Shown here: piece by piece, positions 10,281 to 17,022 of the stretch
Position numbering within the stretch: position 1 is the stretch's first letter
Layout: every line of letters starts with the position of its first letter
Source: Isoptericola dokdonensis DS-3
Lineage (GTDB): Bacteria; Actinomycetota; Actinomycetes; Actinomycetales; Cellulomonadaceae
Assembly: GCF_001636295.1 (NCBI RefSeq)
Contig: NZ_CP014209.1
Location: 186,001-250,000, forward strand
Direction of reading: 5' to 3'
Length of the DNA: 64,000 nucleotides
The notes under the pieces: generated by a model
Told to the model about the DNA's origin: nothing
Seen by the model: only the letters and a program-made list of their open reading frames with translations
The model's database searches: none
Program-made: the position numbers and the translations under genes

Positions 10281-11276
10281 ATGCGGATCCTGGTGCTGGG
10301 TGGTTCGGTGTTCCTGTCCCGGGCGGTCGTGGCCGACGCCGTCGCGCGGGGTCACGACGTCCTCGCGGTGACCCGCGGGCGGTCGGGCGAGGTGCCCGCG
10401 GGGGCGCGGCACGTCGTCGCGGACCGGGACGAGCCGCTGCCGCCGGACCTGGTCGCCGAGCGGTTCGACGCCGTGGTGGACGTGGGGCGGTACCCCTCGC
10501 ACGTGCGCCGTGCGGTGGCGGCGTGGCCGGACGCCCGCTGGGTGTTCGTCTCCACGATCAGCGTCTACGCGGACGACGCCGACCCGGCCGGGCCGGGCGA
10601 CGGACGGCTCCACCCGGCGCGGCACGACGACGTCCCCCTCGCGCAGGAGCCCGAGGCCTACGGCCCGATGAAGGTGGCCTGCGAGGAGGTCGTGCGGGCG
10701 GGTGCGGCCGACGCCGTCGTGGTGCGGCCCGGGCTGATCGTCGGCCCGGGCGACCCGACCGGCCGGTTCACCTCGTGGCCCGCGCGCCTGCGCCGCCTGG
10801 CCGACGACCCGGCGGGCGCCGCAGACGTGCTCGCCCCCGGGTCGCCCGACGCCCTCGTGCAGGTGGTCGACGTCCGCGACCTCGCCGTCTGGGTCGTGGA
10901 CCTCGCGGGGACCACCACCCCGGGCACCTTCGACGCCGTCGGCCCCGTGCAGCCGTTCGGCCGGTTCCTCGACGCCGTGGCCCGCGGGTGCGGCGTCGTG
11001 CCGCGGTGGCGCTGGGTCGACGACGCGACGCTGGCCGCGCACGACGTCCGGCCCTGGGGAGGGCCGCGGTCGGTGGCGCTGTGGCTGCCGCGCCCCGCCT
11101 TCGACGGGATGCTCGCCCACGACGCCGCACCCGCCGTCGCGGCGGGGCTCGACCCACGTCCCGTCGAGGACACCGCGCGGGACGTCCTCGCGTGGTTGCA
11201 CGCCGATCCCGACGCGCCGGTCACGGGGCTGTCGGACGCCGAGGAGGCCGACGTGCTGCGGGCCGTCGGGGCCTGA
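10281..11276 (+). CDS. NAD-dependent epimerase/dehydratase family protein
   Basis: A 331-residue extended short-chain dehydrogenase. The N-terminus MRILVLGGSVFLSRAVV is a GxxxxxxG nucleotide-binding Rossmann motif. The frame then shows VVDVGRYP, the catalytic-strand region WVFVSTISVYAD with the family Ser/Thr, and YGPMKVACEE carrying the conserved YxxxK (Tyr at about 134). This means the active-site triad is intact. The C-terminal half matches the substrate domain of nucleotide-sugar epimerase or dehydratase relatives, but the substrate cannot be assigned. There is no strong ribosome-binding site at ATG 10281. It stands alone between an unrelated membrane protein and a convergent lipoprotein. 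Confidence 0.8.
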   Translation: MRILVLGGSVFLSRAVVADAVARGHDVLAVTRGRSGEVPAGARHVVADRDEPLPPDLVAERFDAVVDVGRYPSHVRRAVAAWPDARWVFVSTISVYADDADPAGPGDGRLHPARHDDVPLAQEPEAYGPMKVACEEVVRAGAADAVVVRPGLIVGPGDPTGRFTSWPARLRRLADDPAGAADVLAPGSPDALVQVVDVRDLAVWVVDLAGTTTPGTFDAVGPVQPFGRFLDAVARGCGVVPRWRWVDDATLAAHDVRPWGGPRSVALWLPRPAFDGMLAHDAAPAVAAGLDPRPVEDTARDVLAWLHADPDAPVTGLSDAEEADVLRAVGA

Positions 11277-11292
11277 GCCCCGCGCGGCGCGT

Positions 11293-12141
11293 TCAGCCGG
11301 TCGGGTTGCAGCGCGCGGCCAGCACCTGGACGAGCCCGACGTCCGGCCGCCACGGCTCGAGGTTCCACGTGTCCTTGTCCGGGGCGCCGAGGGCGTGGCA
11401 GACGAGCTGGTCGTGCATCGTCGCCGTGTCGACGCCCGCGTCGGCGGCCACGAGCTCCGCCCAGACGACGTCGACCCCGGCCTGCCCCGCGTGCCGCGCC
11501 CACGCCGTGGCGTCGACGGCGAGGGAGTCGCCGCCCTCGCGGTCGCCCCAGCGCGCGCTCACCACGCCGGACGTGCCGAGCGTCGTGGCGGTCTCCGCGT
11601 CGGCGGAGACCTCCAGGGTGTCCGGGGCGAGGAGGTGGAAGCGTGCGGTGCCGGCCGGGGCGCTCAGCCCGCCCACGGCGGTGCCGTCGTCGGCGATCGT
11701 CGCCGAGCCGTCCGGGTGGAGGGTGAACGTGCCGGCCGACCGCAGGGTGAGCGTCGTGGCCGGGTCGCCGGTGGCCGGGTCGAGGGTGATCTCGACCGCA
11801 CCGTCGCCCGTGCGGTCGGTCGGGGCGTCGGCCGGCAGGGCGAGCTCGACGGCGCCCGCGCGCACGACGGCCGGGGTGGGCGCCGGCGCGCTGGGCGCGG
11901 GGAAGGGCCGGGCGTCCGGCGCCGTCGGCGTGGGCGTGGGCGTGGGCGGGGCGGACGGCGAGGCGGCCTCGGCCGGTCCGGGCGCGGCGGCGTCGCAGCC
12001 CGTCAGGAGCGCGGCGGCCAGCACCCCGACCATCGCGCGGCCGAGGATCGTGGCACGGGTCGGTGCGGGGCGTGGTCGTCGAACGGTGGACCGGGGCACG
12101 GCACCAGTGTGCGGCAGCGTCCTCGTCGTCGTCGTGATCAC
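11293..12141 (-). CDS. Secreted lipoprotein with Pro/Thr-rich linker
   Basis: A 282-residue lipoprotein of unknown function. The N-terminal basic region is followed by a short hydrophobic core and a lipobox, VLAAALLTGC (Cys about 49), so it is anchored to the outer face of the membrane. A linker rich in Pro, Ala and Thr (about 52-95) leads to a compact beta-rich domain of about 185 residues. This contains AVELALPADAPTDRTGDGAVEI, a Thr-rich strand, FHLLAPDTLEV and, near the end, WRPDVGLVQVLAARCNPTG. Its 3' end is 16 bases from the convergent epimerase. GTG 12141 is the first start available; later starts closer to the signal peptide are possible. Confidence 0.7.
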   Translation of the reverse strand: MITTTTRTLPHTGAVPRSTVRRPRPAPTRATILGRAMVGVLAAALLTGCDAAAPGPAEAASPSAPPTPTPTPTAPDARPFPAPSAPAPTPAVVRAGAVELALPADAPTDRTGDGAVEITLDPATGDPATTLTLRSAGTFTLHPDGSATIADDGTAVGGLSAPAGTARFHLLAPDTLEVSADAETATTLGTSGVVSARWGDREGGDSLAVDATAWARHAGQAGVDVVWAELVAADAGVDTATMHDQLVCHALGAPDKDTWNLEPWRPDVGLVQVLAARCNPTG

Positions 12142-12167
12142 GGGTCGGACACCCTGGCGCTGACAGG

Positions 12168-12186
12168 TGAGGTTGCCCTAACCTTA
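12168..12186. promoter_or_regulatory. DtxR/IdeR iron box over the siderophore-interacting protein promoter
   Basis: TGAGGTTGCCCTAACCTTA matches 15 of 19 positions of the DtxR/IdeR consensus TTAGGTTAGCCTAACCTAA. TAACCT (12179-12184) inside it is a good -10 hexamer, seven bases before GTG 12192. A bound iron-loaded repressor would therefore cover the promoter directly. Confidence 0.8.
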
Positions 12187-12191
12187 CTGCT

Positions 12192-13031
12192 GTGAGCGGA
12201 TACAACGGACGCAAGCCGATCGAGCCGCACGTCCTCCTGGCCGAGGTCGTGGGCACCAAGCAGGTGTCGGGCCACATGATGCGCGTGACGTTCGGCGGCG
12301 AGGGCCTGGAACGTCTCACCGCCGTCGGGTACGACCAGTGGTTCCGCCTCTTCCTGCAGCGCGAGGGCAGCGACGCCATGCGGCTGCCGACCCGCACCTC
12401 GGGCCTGGGGTGGTACGCCCAGTACCTCACGACGCCGAAGGCGCGCCGTCCGTGGGTGCGCAGCTACACGATCCGCGCGGCACGGCCGGACCTGCGCGAG
12501 ATCGACGTCGACTTCGTGCTGCACGGCGCGCACGGCCACGAGGGCGCCGGCGAGCCCGGGCCGGCGTCGACGTTCGCGGCCACGGCCCGCTCCGGCGACA
12601 CCGTGGGCATCCTCGACCAGGGCGTCGGCTTCAACCCGCGGCACGCCCACGACTGGACGCTGCTCGTGGCCGACGAGTCCGGGCTCCCGGCCGTCGCCGG
12701 CATCTGCGAGGCCCTGCCCGACGCCGCGCGCGGCATCGCCGTCGTCGAGGTCCCCTCCGCCGCCGACCGGCAGGACTTCCGCACCCCTGCGGGAATCGAG
12801 GTGCGCTGGGTCGAGCGTGACCAGGTGGACCCCGCCGCCGTCCCCGGCGCGGCCGCCCTCGACGCAGTGCGCGGGCTCACGCATCTCGACGGCAACGTGT
12901 ACTCCTTCTCCGTGGGGGAGTCGAGCCTCGCCACCGGCGTGCGCCGCCACCTCGTGGGCGAGCGCGGCGTCCCCAAGACGCACGCCGACTTCGCCGGCTA
13001 CTGGAAGCACGGGCGCGTCGCGGCGAGCTGA
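12192..13031 (+). CDS. Siderophore-interacting protein (FAD-dependent ferric reductase)
   Basis: A 279-residue SIP-family flavoprotein, related to E. coli ViuB/YqjH, that reduces ferric siderophores in the cytoplasm so that iron is released. The N-terminal FAD-binding beta-barrel includes VSGHMMRVTFGG, YDQWFRLFLQR and the flavin signature RPWVRSYTIRA (about 93-103). The C-terminal NAD(P)H-binding domain shows DWTLLVADESGLPAV and ends with the family motif DFAGYWKHGR. An iron box ends five bases before GTG 12192 and there is no ribosome-binding site, so the transcript is probably leaderless and repressed when iron is sufficient. A clean terminator follows. Confidence 0.93.
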   Translation: MSGYNGRKPIEPHVLLAEVVGTKQVSGHMMRVTFGGEGLERLTAVGYDQWFRLFLQREGSDAMRLPTRTSGLGWYAQYLTTPKARRPWVRSYTIRAARPDLREIDVDFVLHGAHGHEGAGEPGPASTFAATARSGDTVGILDQGVGFNPRHAHDWTLLVADESGLPAVAGICEALPDAARGIAVVEVPSAADRQDFRTPAGIEVRWVERDQVDPAAVPGAAALDAVRGLTHLDGNVYSFSVGESSLATGVRRHLVGERGVPKTHADFAGYWKHGRVAAS

Positions 13032-13056
13032 CCGCCCGCGTGCCCACCGACGCACG

Positions 13057-13090
13057 CGAGCGCCCGCACCGAGGACGGTGCGGGCGCTCG
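13057..13090. terminator. Bidirectional terminator, perfect 14-bp stem
   Basis: CGAGCGCCCGCACC pairs perfectly with GGTGCGGGCGCTCG around GAGGAC. It lies between the converging siderophore-interacting protein and quinone oxidoreductase genes, 25 and 16 bases from their stops. Confidence 0.8.
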
Positions 13091-13106
13091 CTCGTCGTGC
13101 GGTCGC

Positions 13107-14030
13107 TCAGACGGTGACGACGATCTTTCCGCGCACGTGCCCGGCCTCGCTCGCGCGGTGGGCGTCGGCGGCGTCCGCCAGGTCGAAGGTCTGCGCCACC
13201 TCGACCGTCAGCACGCCCTCGTCAGCGAGCGCGCCGAGCGCCTCCAGGTCCGCGGTGGACGGGCGGACCCAGGCGTAGATCCCGCCGTGCTCGGTGCGGG
13301 CGGCCGGGTCGGCGATGGACGTGATGACGCCGCCCGGCGCCAGCACCTCGGCGCTCACGGCGACGGCGTCCCCGCCCACGTAGTCCAGCGCGACGTCGAC
13401 GCCGCGCGGCGCCAGGGCGCGGACGCGGTCCGCGAGACCCTCGCCGTACTCGACGGGCTCGACGCCCAGCCCGCGCAGGTACTCGTGGTTGCCCGCCGAG
13501 GCGGTGCCGATGACGCGCGCCCCGCGGGCCTTCGCGATCTGCACGGCGAAGATGCCGACGCCCCCGGCGGCGGCGTGCACCAGGACCGTCTGCCCCTCCC
13601 GCACGCCCGACCGCTCGATGGTCTGGTAAGCCGTCAGCCCTGCCAGCGGCACGGCGGCGGCCTCGGCGAAGCTCAGCATCGCGGGCTTGCGGGCCAGGGT
13701 GCGCACCGGCGCCGCGACCAGCTCGGCGAAGGTGCCGCCCTGCACCACGTCCTTGCGCACGTACCCGTAGACCTCGTCGCCCACCTGGAGCTCGGGGGTG
13801 TCCAGGCCGACCTGCTCCACGACGCCCGCGACGTCCCAGCCCGGCACCGCCGGGAGCTGCGTGTCGATGAGGCCCTGGAGGTACCCCTCGCGGATCTTCC
13901 AGTCGACGGGGTTGACGGAGGCGGCGCGCACCCGCACCACCACCGTGTCGGGCCCGGGGTGCGGGTCCGGCTGCTCGGTCAGCTCGAGGACGTCGGCGCC
14001 GCCGAAGCGGCTGTAGGTGATGGCTCGCAT
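13107..14030 (-). CDS. NADP-dependent oxidoreductase, quinone-oxidoreductase-like MDR
   Basis: A 307-residue medium-chain dehydrogenase/reductase without the structural zinc lobe, closest in outline to quinone oxidoreductases. The N-terminal GroES-like domain has MRAITYSRFGGADVLEL and ASVNPVDWKIREGYLQG. The cofactor domain has the motif GQTVLVHAAAGGVGIFAVQIAK (about 143-164), an AAxGGVG dinucleotide motif. It closes with AHRASEAGHVRGKIVV, typical of the family. Such enzymes reduce quinones or enals with NADPH. ATG 14030 starts the family homology; the frame runs far upstream but that part has no similarity. A bidirectional terminator lies 16 bases after the stop. Confidence 0.88.
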   Translation of the reverse strand: MRAITYSRFGGADVLELTEQPDPHPGPDTVVVRVRAASVNPVDWKIREGYLQGLIDTQLPAVPGWDVAGVVEQVGLDTPELQVGDEVYGYVRKDVVQGGTFAELVAAPVRTLARKPAMLSFAEAAAVPLAGLTAYQTIERSGVREGQTVLVHAAAGGVGIFAVQIAKARGARVIGTASAGNHEYLRGLGVEPVEYGEGLADRVRALAPRGVDVALDYVGGDAVAVSAEVLAPGGVITSIADPAARTEHGGIYAWVRPSTADLEALGALADEGVLTVEVAQTFDLADAADAHRASEAGHVRGKIVVTV

Positions 14031-14159
14031 ACGGGCGGCAACCGGCGCCCCGGCGCGGGCATTCCTGCCCGGTCGTGAGGGCCGACCCATCCAGGTTGCC
14101 CGGGGCTCCGAACCTCCGACGGGTCGCGAACGACGTGGCCCGAGACGAAGGGATCGATC

Positions 14160-14948
14160 ATGAAGGCACGCACCCGTACCTCCCTCGCCGCCCCCGCTCT
14201 CGCGCTCGCCGGTCTGCTCGCGGTCGCCGGGCCGGCCTCGGCCGACGACGGCACCGCCCAGGGAGAGCTCACGCCGGTGCCCCTCAACGGGGTCGACGGC
14301 TCCGGCGACGCCATGGTCTGGGTCGACGGCACGACGCTCAACGTCGAGTTCGCGGCGTCCGGCCTGCTGGCCGGCAGCCCGCACGCGGCCCACCTGCACT
14401 ACGGCGAGGACGCCGCGAACCAGTGCCCCGTCGAGAGCGACGACGCCGACGGCTCCGGCACGATCACCACCACCGAGGGCATCCCGTCCTACGGGTCGGT
14501 CCAGGTGTCGTTGACCACCGAGGGCGACACCTCGGCGGACTCCGCCCTCGCGGTCGACCGGTTCGACACGGCCGAGGGTGGCGAGATCGACTACCAGCGC
14601 GGCCAGATCGAGGTCACGCAGGACCTCGCCGACGACATCCTCGCGGGTGACGTCGCGCTCGTCGTGCACGGCGTCGACCACGACGGCTCCGGCGCCTACG
14701 ACGGCGACACGGAGTCCGACCTGGACCCGTCGCTGCCGGCCGAGGCCACCGACCCGGCGCTGTGCGGCATCCTCACCGCCTCGCAGATGGACCAGATGCC
14801 CACCGGTGGTGTCCAGACGGGTACCGGCGGCACGGCCGGCATCGAGAACGCCGGCCTCCTCGCGGCCGGCGGGGTCGCGCTGCTCGCCGGCGCAGGCCTG
14901 ACCGCCGGTCTGGCCGTGCGTCGTCGTCGCGCGGACCAGGACGCCTGA
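14160..14948 (+). CDS. Secreted CHRD-like surface protein with C-terminal sorting signal
   Basis: A 262-residue exported protein. Residues 1-30 are a signal peptide (cleavage near ASA-DD). The body, about residues 32-200, resembles CHRD-domain proteins: it has ELTPVPLNGVDGSGDAMVWV, HAAHLHYGEDA, and VVHGVDHDGSG, with His residues that could bind a metal. The C-terminus has the layout of a sortase substrate: a motif PTGGVQTGTGG (from Pro214), a hydrophobic helix and an RRRR tail. It lacks LPxTG. The class F sortase starts inside its stop codon, so the pair is translationally coupled and the sortase probably anchors this protein. GAAGGGATC precedes ATG 14160. Confidence 0.78.
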   Translation: MKARTRTSLAAPALALAGLLAVAGPASADDGTAQGELTPVPLNGVDGSGDAMVWVDGTTLNVEFAASGLLAGSPHAAHLHYGEDAANQCPVESDDADGSGTITTTEGIPSYGSVQVSLTTEGDTSADSALAVDRFDTAEGGEIDYQRGQIEVTQDLADDILAGDVALVVHGVDHDGSGAYDGDTESDLDPSLPAEATDPALCGILTASQMDQMPTGGVQTGTGGTAGIENAGLLAAGGVALLAGAGLTAGLAVRRRRADQDA

Positions 14949-15646
14949 TGCCGCGCCGACGTGCGGCCGTCGTTCTCGCCGCCGGGCTGCTGCTCGGCGG
15001 CGGGACGGCGGTCGCCGTCGGGCTGGTGACGCAGCAGGACGCCCCGGCGCCGGTCCCCGCGGCCGGCGCCGGGGCGTCCGTCGCCGCGACCGGCCCGGCC
15101 CCCCAACCCACCGACCGGCGCGTCCCCGGACCGAGTCCCGGAGCCGGTGGGGAACCGTCACCGCAGGGGTCGGCCTCGGCGTCGGCGCAGCCCGCGCAGC
15201 CCGCCCTGCCCGTCCGGGTCCGGGTGCCGGCGATCGACGTCGACTCGAGGCTGCTGCACCTGGGTCTCGCCGAGGACGGCACCGTGGAGGTGCCGGCGGG
15301 CGACGACGTCGACCGGGCCGCCTGGTTCGACGGGTCGCCCCGGCCCGGCGCCGAGGGCCCCTCGGTGCTGGAGGGTCACGTCGACAGCCCGAACGGCCCG
15401 TCCGTGTTCTACCGGCTCTCCGACCTCGACGCGGGCGACCGGGTCCACGTGGACCGCGAGGACGGCAGCACCGTCACGTTCGTCGTCGACCGGGTCGAGC
15501 AGTACGCCAAGGCCGAGTTCCCCACGCGGAAGGTCTACGCCAACACCGACGGCCCCGCGCTGCGCCTCATCACCTGCGGTGGGGCCTGGGACGCCGCGGT
15601 GGGGCACTACACCGACAACACCGTCGTCTACGCCCACGAGGCGTGA
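14948..15646 (+). CDS. Class F sortase
   Basis: A 232-residue membrane-anchored cysteine transpeptidase that cuts a sorting motif on secreted proteins and joins them to the envelope. Residues 4-28 form an uncleaved N-terminal signal-anchor, and a Pro/Ala/Ser linker runs to about 90. The catalytic barrel shows VRVRVPAIDVDSRLLHLG, the active-site His144 in VLEGHVDSPNGP, and the active-site Cys210 in RLITCGG. In the segment GHYTDNTVVYA the fifth position is Thr where related enzymes often have Arg, so I cannot place the catalytic arginine. It overlaps the CHRD gene by TGATG. Class F single sortases are widespread in actinobacteria and their substrates are poorly known. Confidence 0.88.
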   Translation: MPRRRAAVVLAAGLLLGGGTAVAVGLVTQQDAPAPVPAAGAGASVAATGPAPQPTDRRVPGPSPGAGGEPSPQGSASASAQPAQPALPVRVRVPAIDVDSRLLHLGLAEDGTVEVPAGDDVDRAAWFDGSPRPGAEGPSVLEGHVDSPNGPSVFYRLSDLDAGDRVHVDREDGSTVTFVVDRVEQYAKAEFPTRKVYANTDGPALRLITCGGAWDAAVGHYTDNTVVYAHEA

Positions 15647-15686
15647 CGGCCGGCGCCCGCCGTCGACGGGACCTCTCCGGACGTTC

Positions 15687-16919
15687 CTAGACCAGCACCT
15701 CGCCGGCCCGGGCCACGACCCGCCCGCCGGCGACGACGAGCTCGCGGCGCGGCGCGCGCACCACGGCGTCCGGCACGTTCTCGGCGTCGACGAGGACGAC
15801 GTCCGCGGGTGCGCCGACGACCAGGTCGTGCACCGCCCGCCCCACGAACGCGGCGGCGTCGCTGGTCGCGACCCGGGCGGCGGTGACGAGCTCCTCGTCG
15901 TGGCGCAGGCGCGACAGGCGGGCGAGCTGCGTGGTCAGCGCCAGCAGGTCGCCGGTGCCGTACGGCGACCACAGGTCGCGGATGCCGTCGGTGCCGAGCC
16001 CTACGGCCACCCCGGCCCGCCGCAGCGCGAGGAGCGGCAGGGGTGCCGCACCGATCGGCGCGACCGTCGTCATGGTCAGCCCGGCCTCGCCCATCGCGGC
16101 CACCAGGTCGGCCTGCCGGGAGGCGGGCAGCTCGCCCACGGCGAAGCCGTGCGCGACGTTGACCCGCCCCTGCAGCCCGGCCCGCAGCGTGCGGTCGACC
16201 AGCAGCTCGATCTGGAACGCCCCCAGCTCGCCCCCGTCGTGCAGGTGCACGTCGATGCCGACGCCGTGGCGCTCCGCGATCGCGACCAGGCCGTCGATCT
16301 GACCCACCGGGTCGCGGTCGATGGAGGCGGGGTCCAGGCCGCCGACGTGGTCGGCCCCGGCGACGGCCGCGGCGTCCAGCAGGTCCAGCACGCCCGGGCG
16401 GCGCAGCACACCGTCCTGCGGGAACGCCACGATCTCGGCGTGCACGGCGCCGTCGAGCGCGGCGAGCGCCTCGCGCACCACCTCGATGCCGCGCAGCCCG
16501 ATCCCGAGGTCGACGTCGACGTGGGTGCGCACCGCCGTGGTGCCGTGCCGCACGAGCTCGCGCAGCACGGTGAGGGTGACGTCCGTGCCGGGGATCCCGA
16601 GCGCGTCGCGGTGCTCGCGCTCGTGCGCGATGCGGCCCTGGGTGGTCGCGACGCCCCCGTAGCTCACCCAGGGCTTGCCCCACCACGACTTGTCGACGTG
16701 GGCGTGCGCGTTGACGAGGCCGGGCAGCGCGAGCAGCCCGCCACCGTCGACGACGCCCTCCGCGGCGCCGTCGCCCCGACGGGTGGGGTCGTGCGGCACG
16801 ACGGCGGTGATCACGCCGTCGGTGACGTGCAGGTCGACGGGCTCGCCGCCCCAGGGGCGCACGTGCCGCAGGACGGCGATCCGGTCGGGTGCGGGGGAGG
16901 TCGAGGGCGTGACGGTCAC
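15687..16919 (-). CDS. Amidohydrolase family protein, cytosine-deaminase-like
   Basis: A 410-residue metal-dependent hydrolase of the cytosine deaminase-like amidohydrolase group. The metal ligands of the family are visible: HAHVDK near residue 65, HLHDGGE near 220, NVAHGF near 245, and the catalytic Asp region VGLGTDGIRDLWSPYG near 305. Relatives deaminate cytosine or other heterocycles, or hydrolyse cyclic amides. The substrate cannot be fixed without structure-based comparison. GTG 16919 was chosen since AAGGA sits five bases before it on the minus strand. It ends 40 bases from the convergent sortase and is followed upstream by ligD in the same direction, about 100 bases away. Confidence 0.82.
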   Translation of the reverse strand: MTVTPSTSPAPDRIAVLRHVRPWGGEPVDLHVTDGVITAVVPHDPTRRGDGAAEGVVDGGGLLALPGLVNAHAHVDKSWWGKPWVSYGGVATTQGRIAHEREHRDALGIPGTDVTLTVLRELVRHGTTAVRTHVDVDLGIGLRGIEVVREALAALDGAVHAEIVAFPQDGVLRRPGVLDLLDAAAVAGADHVGGLDPASIDRDPVGQIDGLVAIAERHGVGIDVHLHDGGELGAFQIELLVDRTLRAGLQGRVNVAHGFAVGELPASRQADLVAAMGEAGLTMTTVAPIGAAPLPLLALRRAGVAVGLGTDGIRDLWSPYGTGDLLALTTQLARLSRLRHDEELVTAARVATSDAAAFVGRAVHDLVVGAPADVVLVDAENVPDAVVRAPRRELVVAGGRVVARAGEVLV

Positions 16920-17022
16920 GGGGGTCCTTCCGGTCGGGGTCCCCGCAGGGTATGCGGTCGCCCCCCGCGGCGCGGTGCGCGACGCAGTGCGCGGAGAGGA
17001 GCCGGGACCCGGCGACCTCCCG

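Noticed and set aside
13107..15161. One continuous 684-residue frame including the quinone oxidoreductase
   Set aside because: The upstream part runs antisense to the CHRD and sortase genes and is low-complexity; the enzyme starts at 14030.
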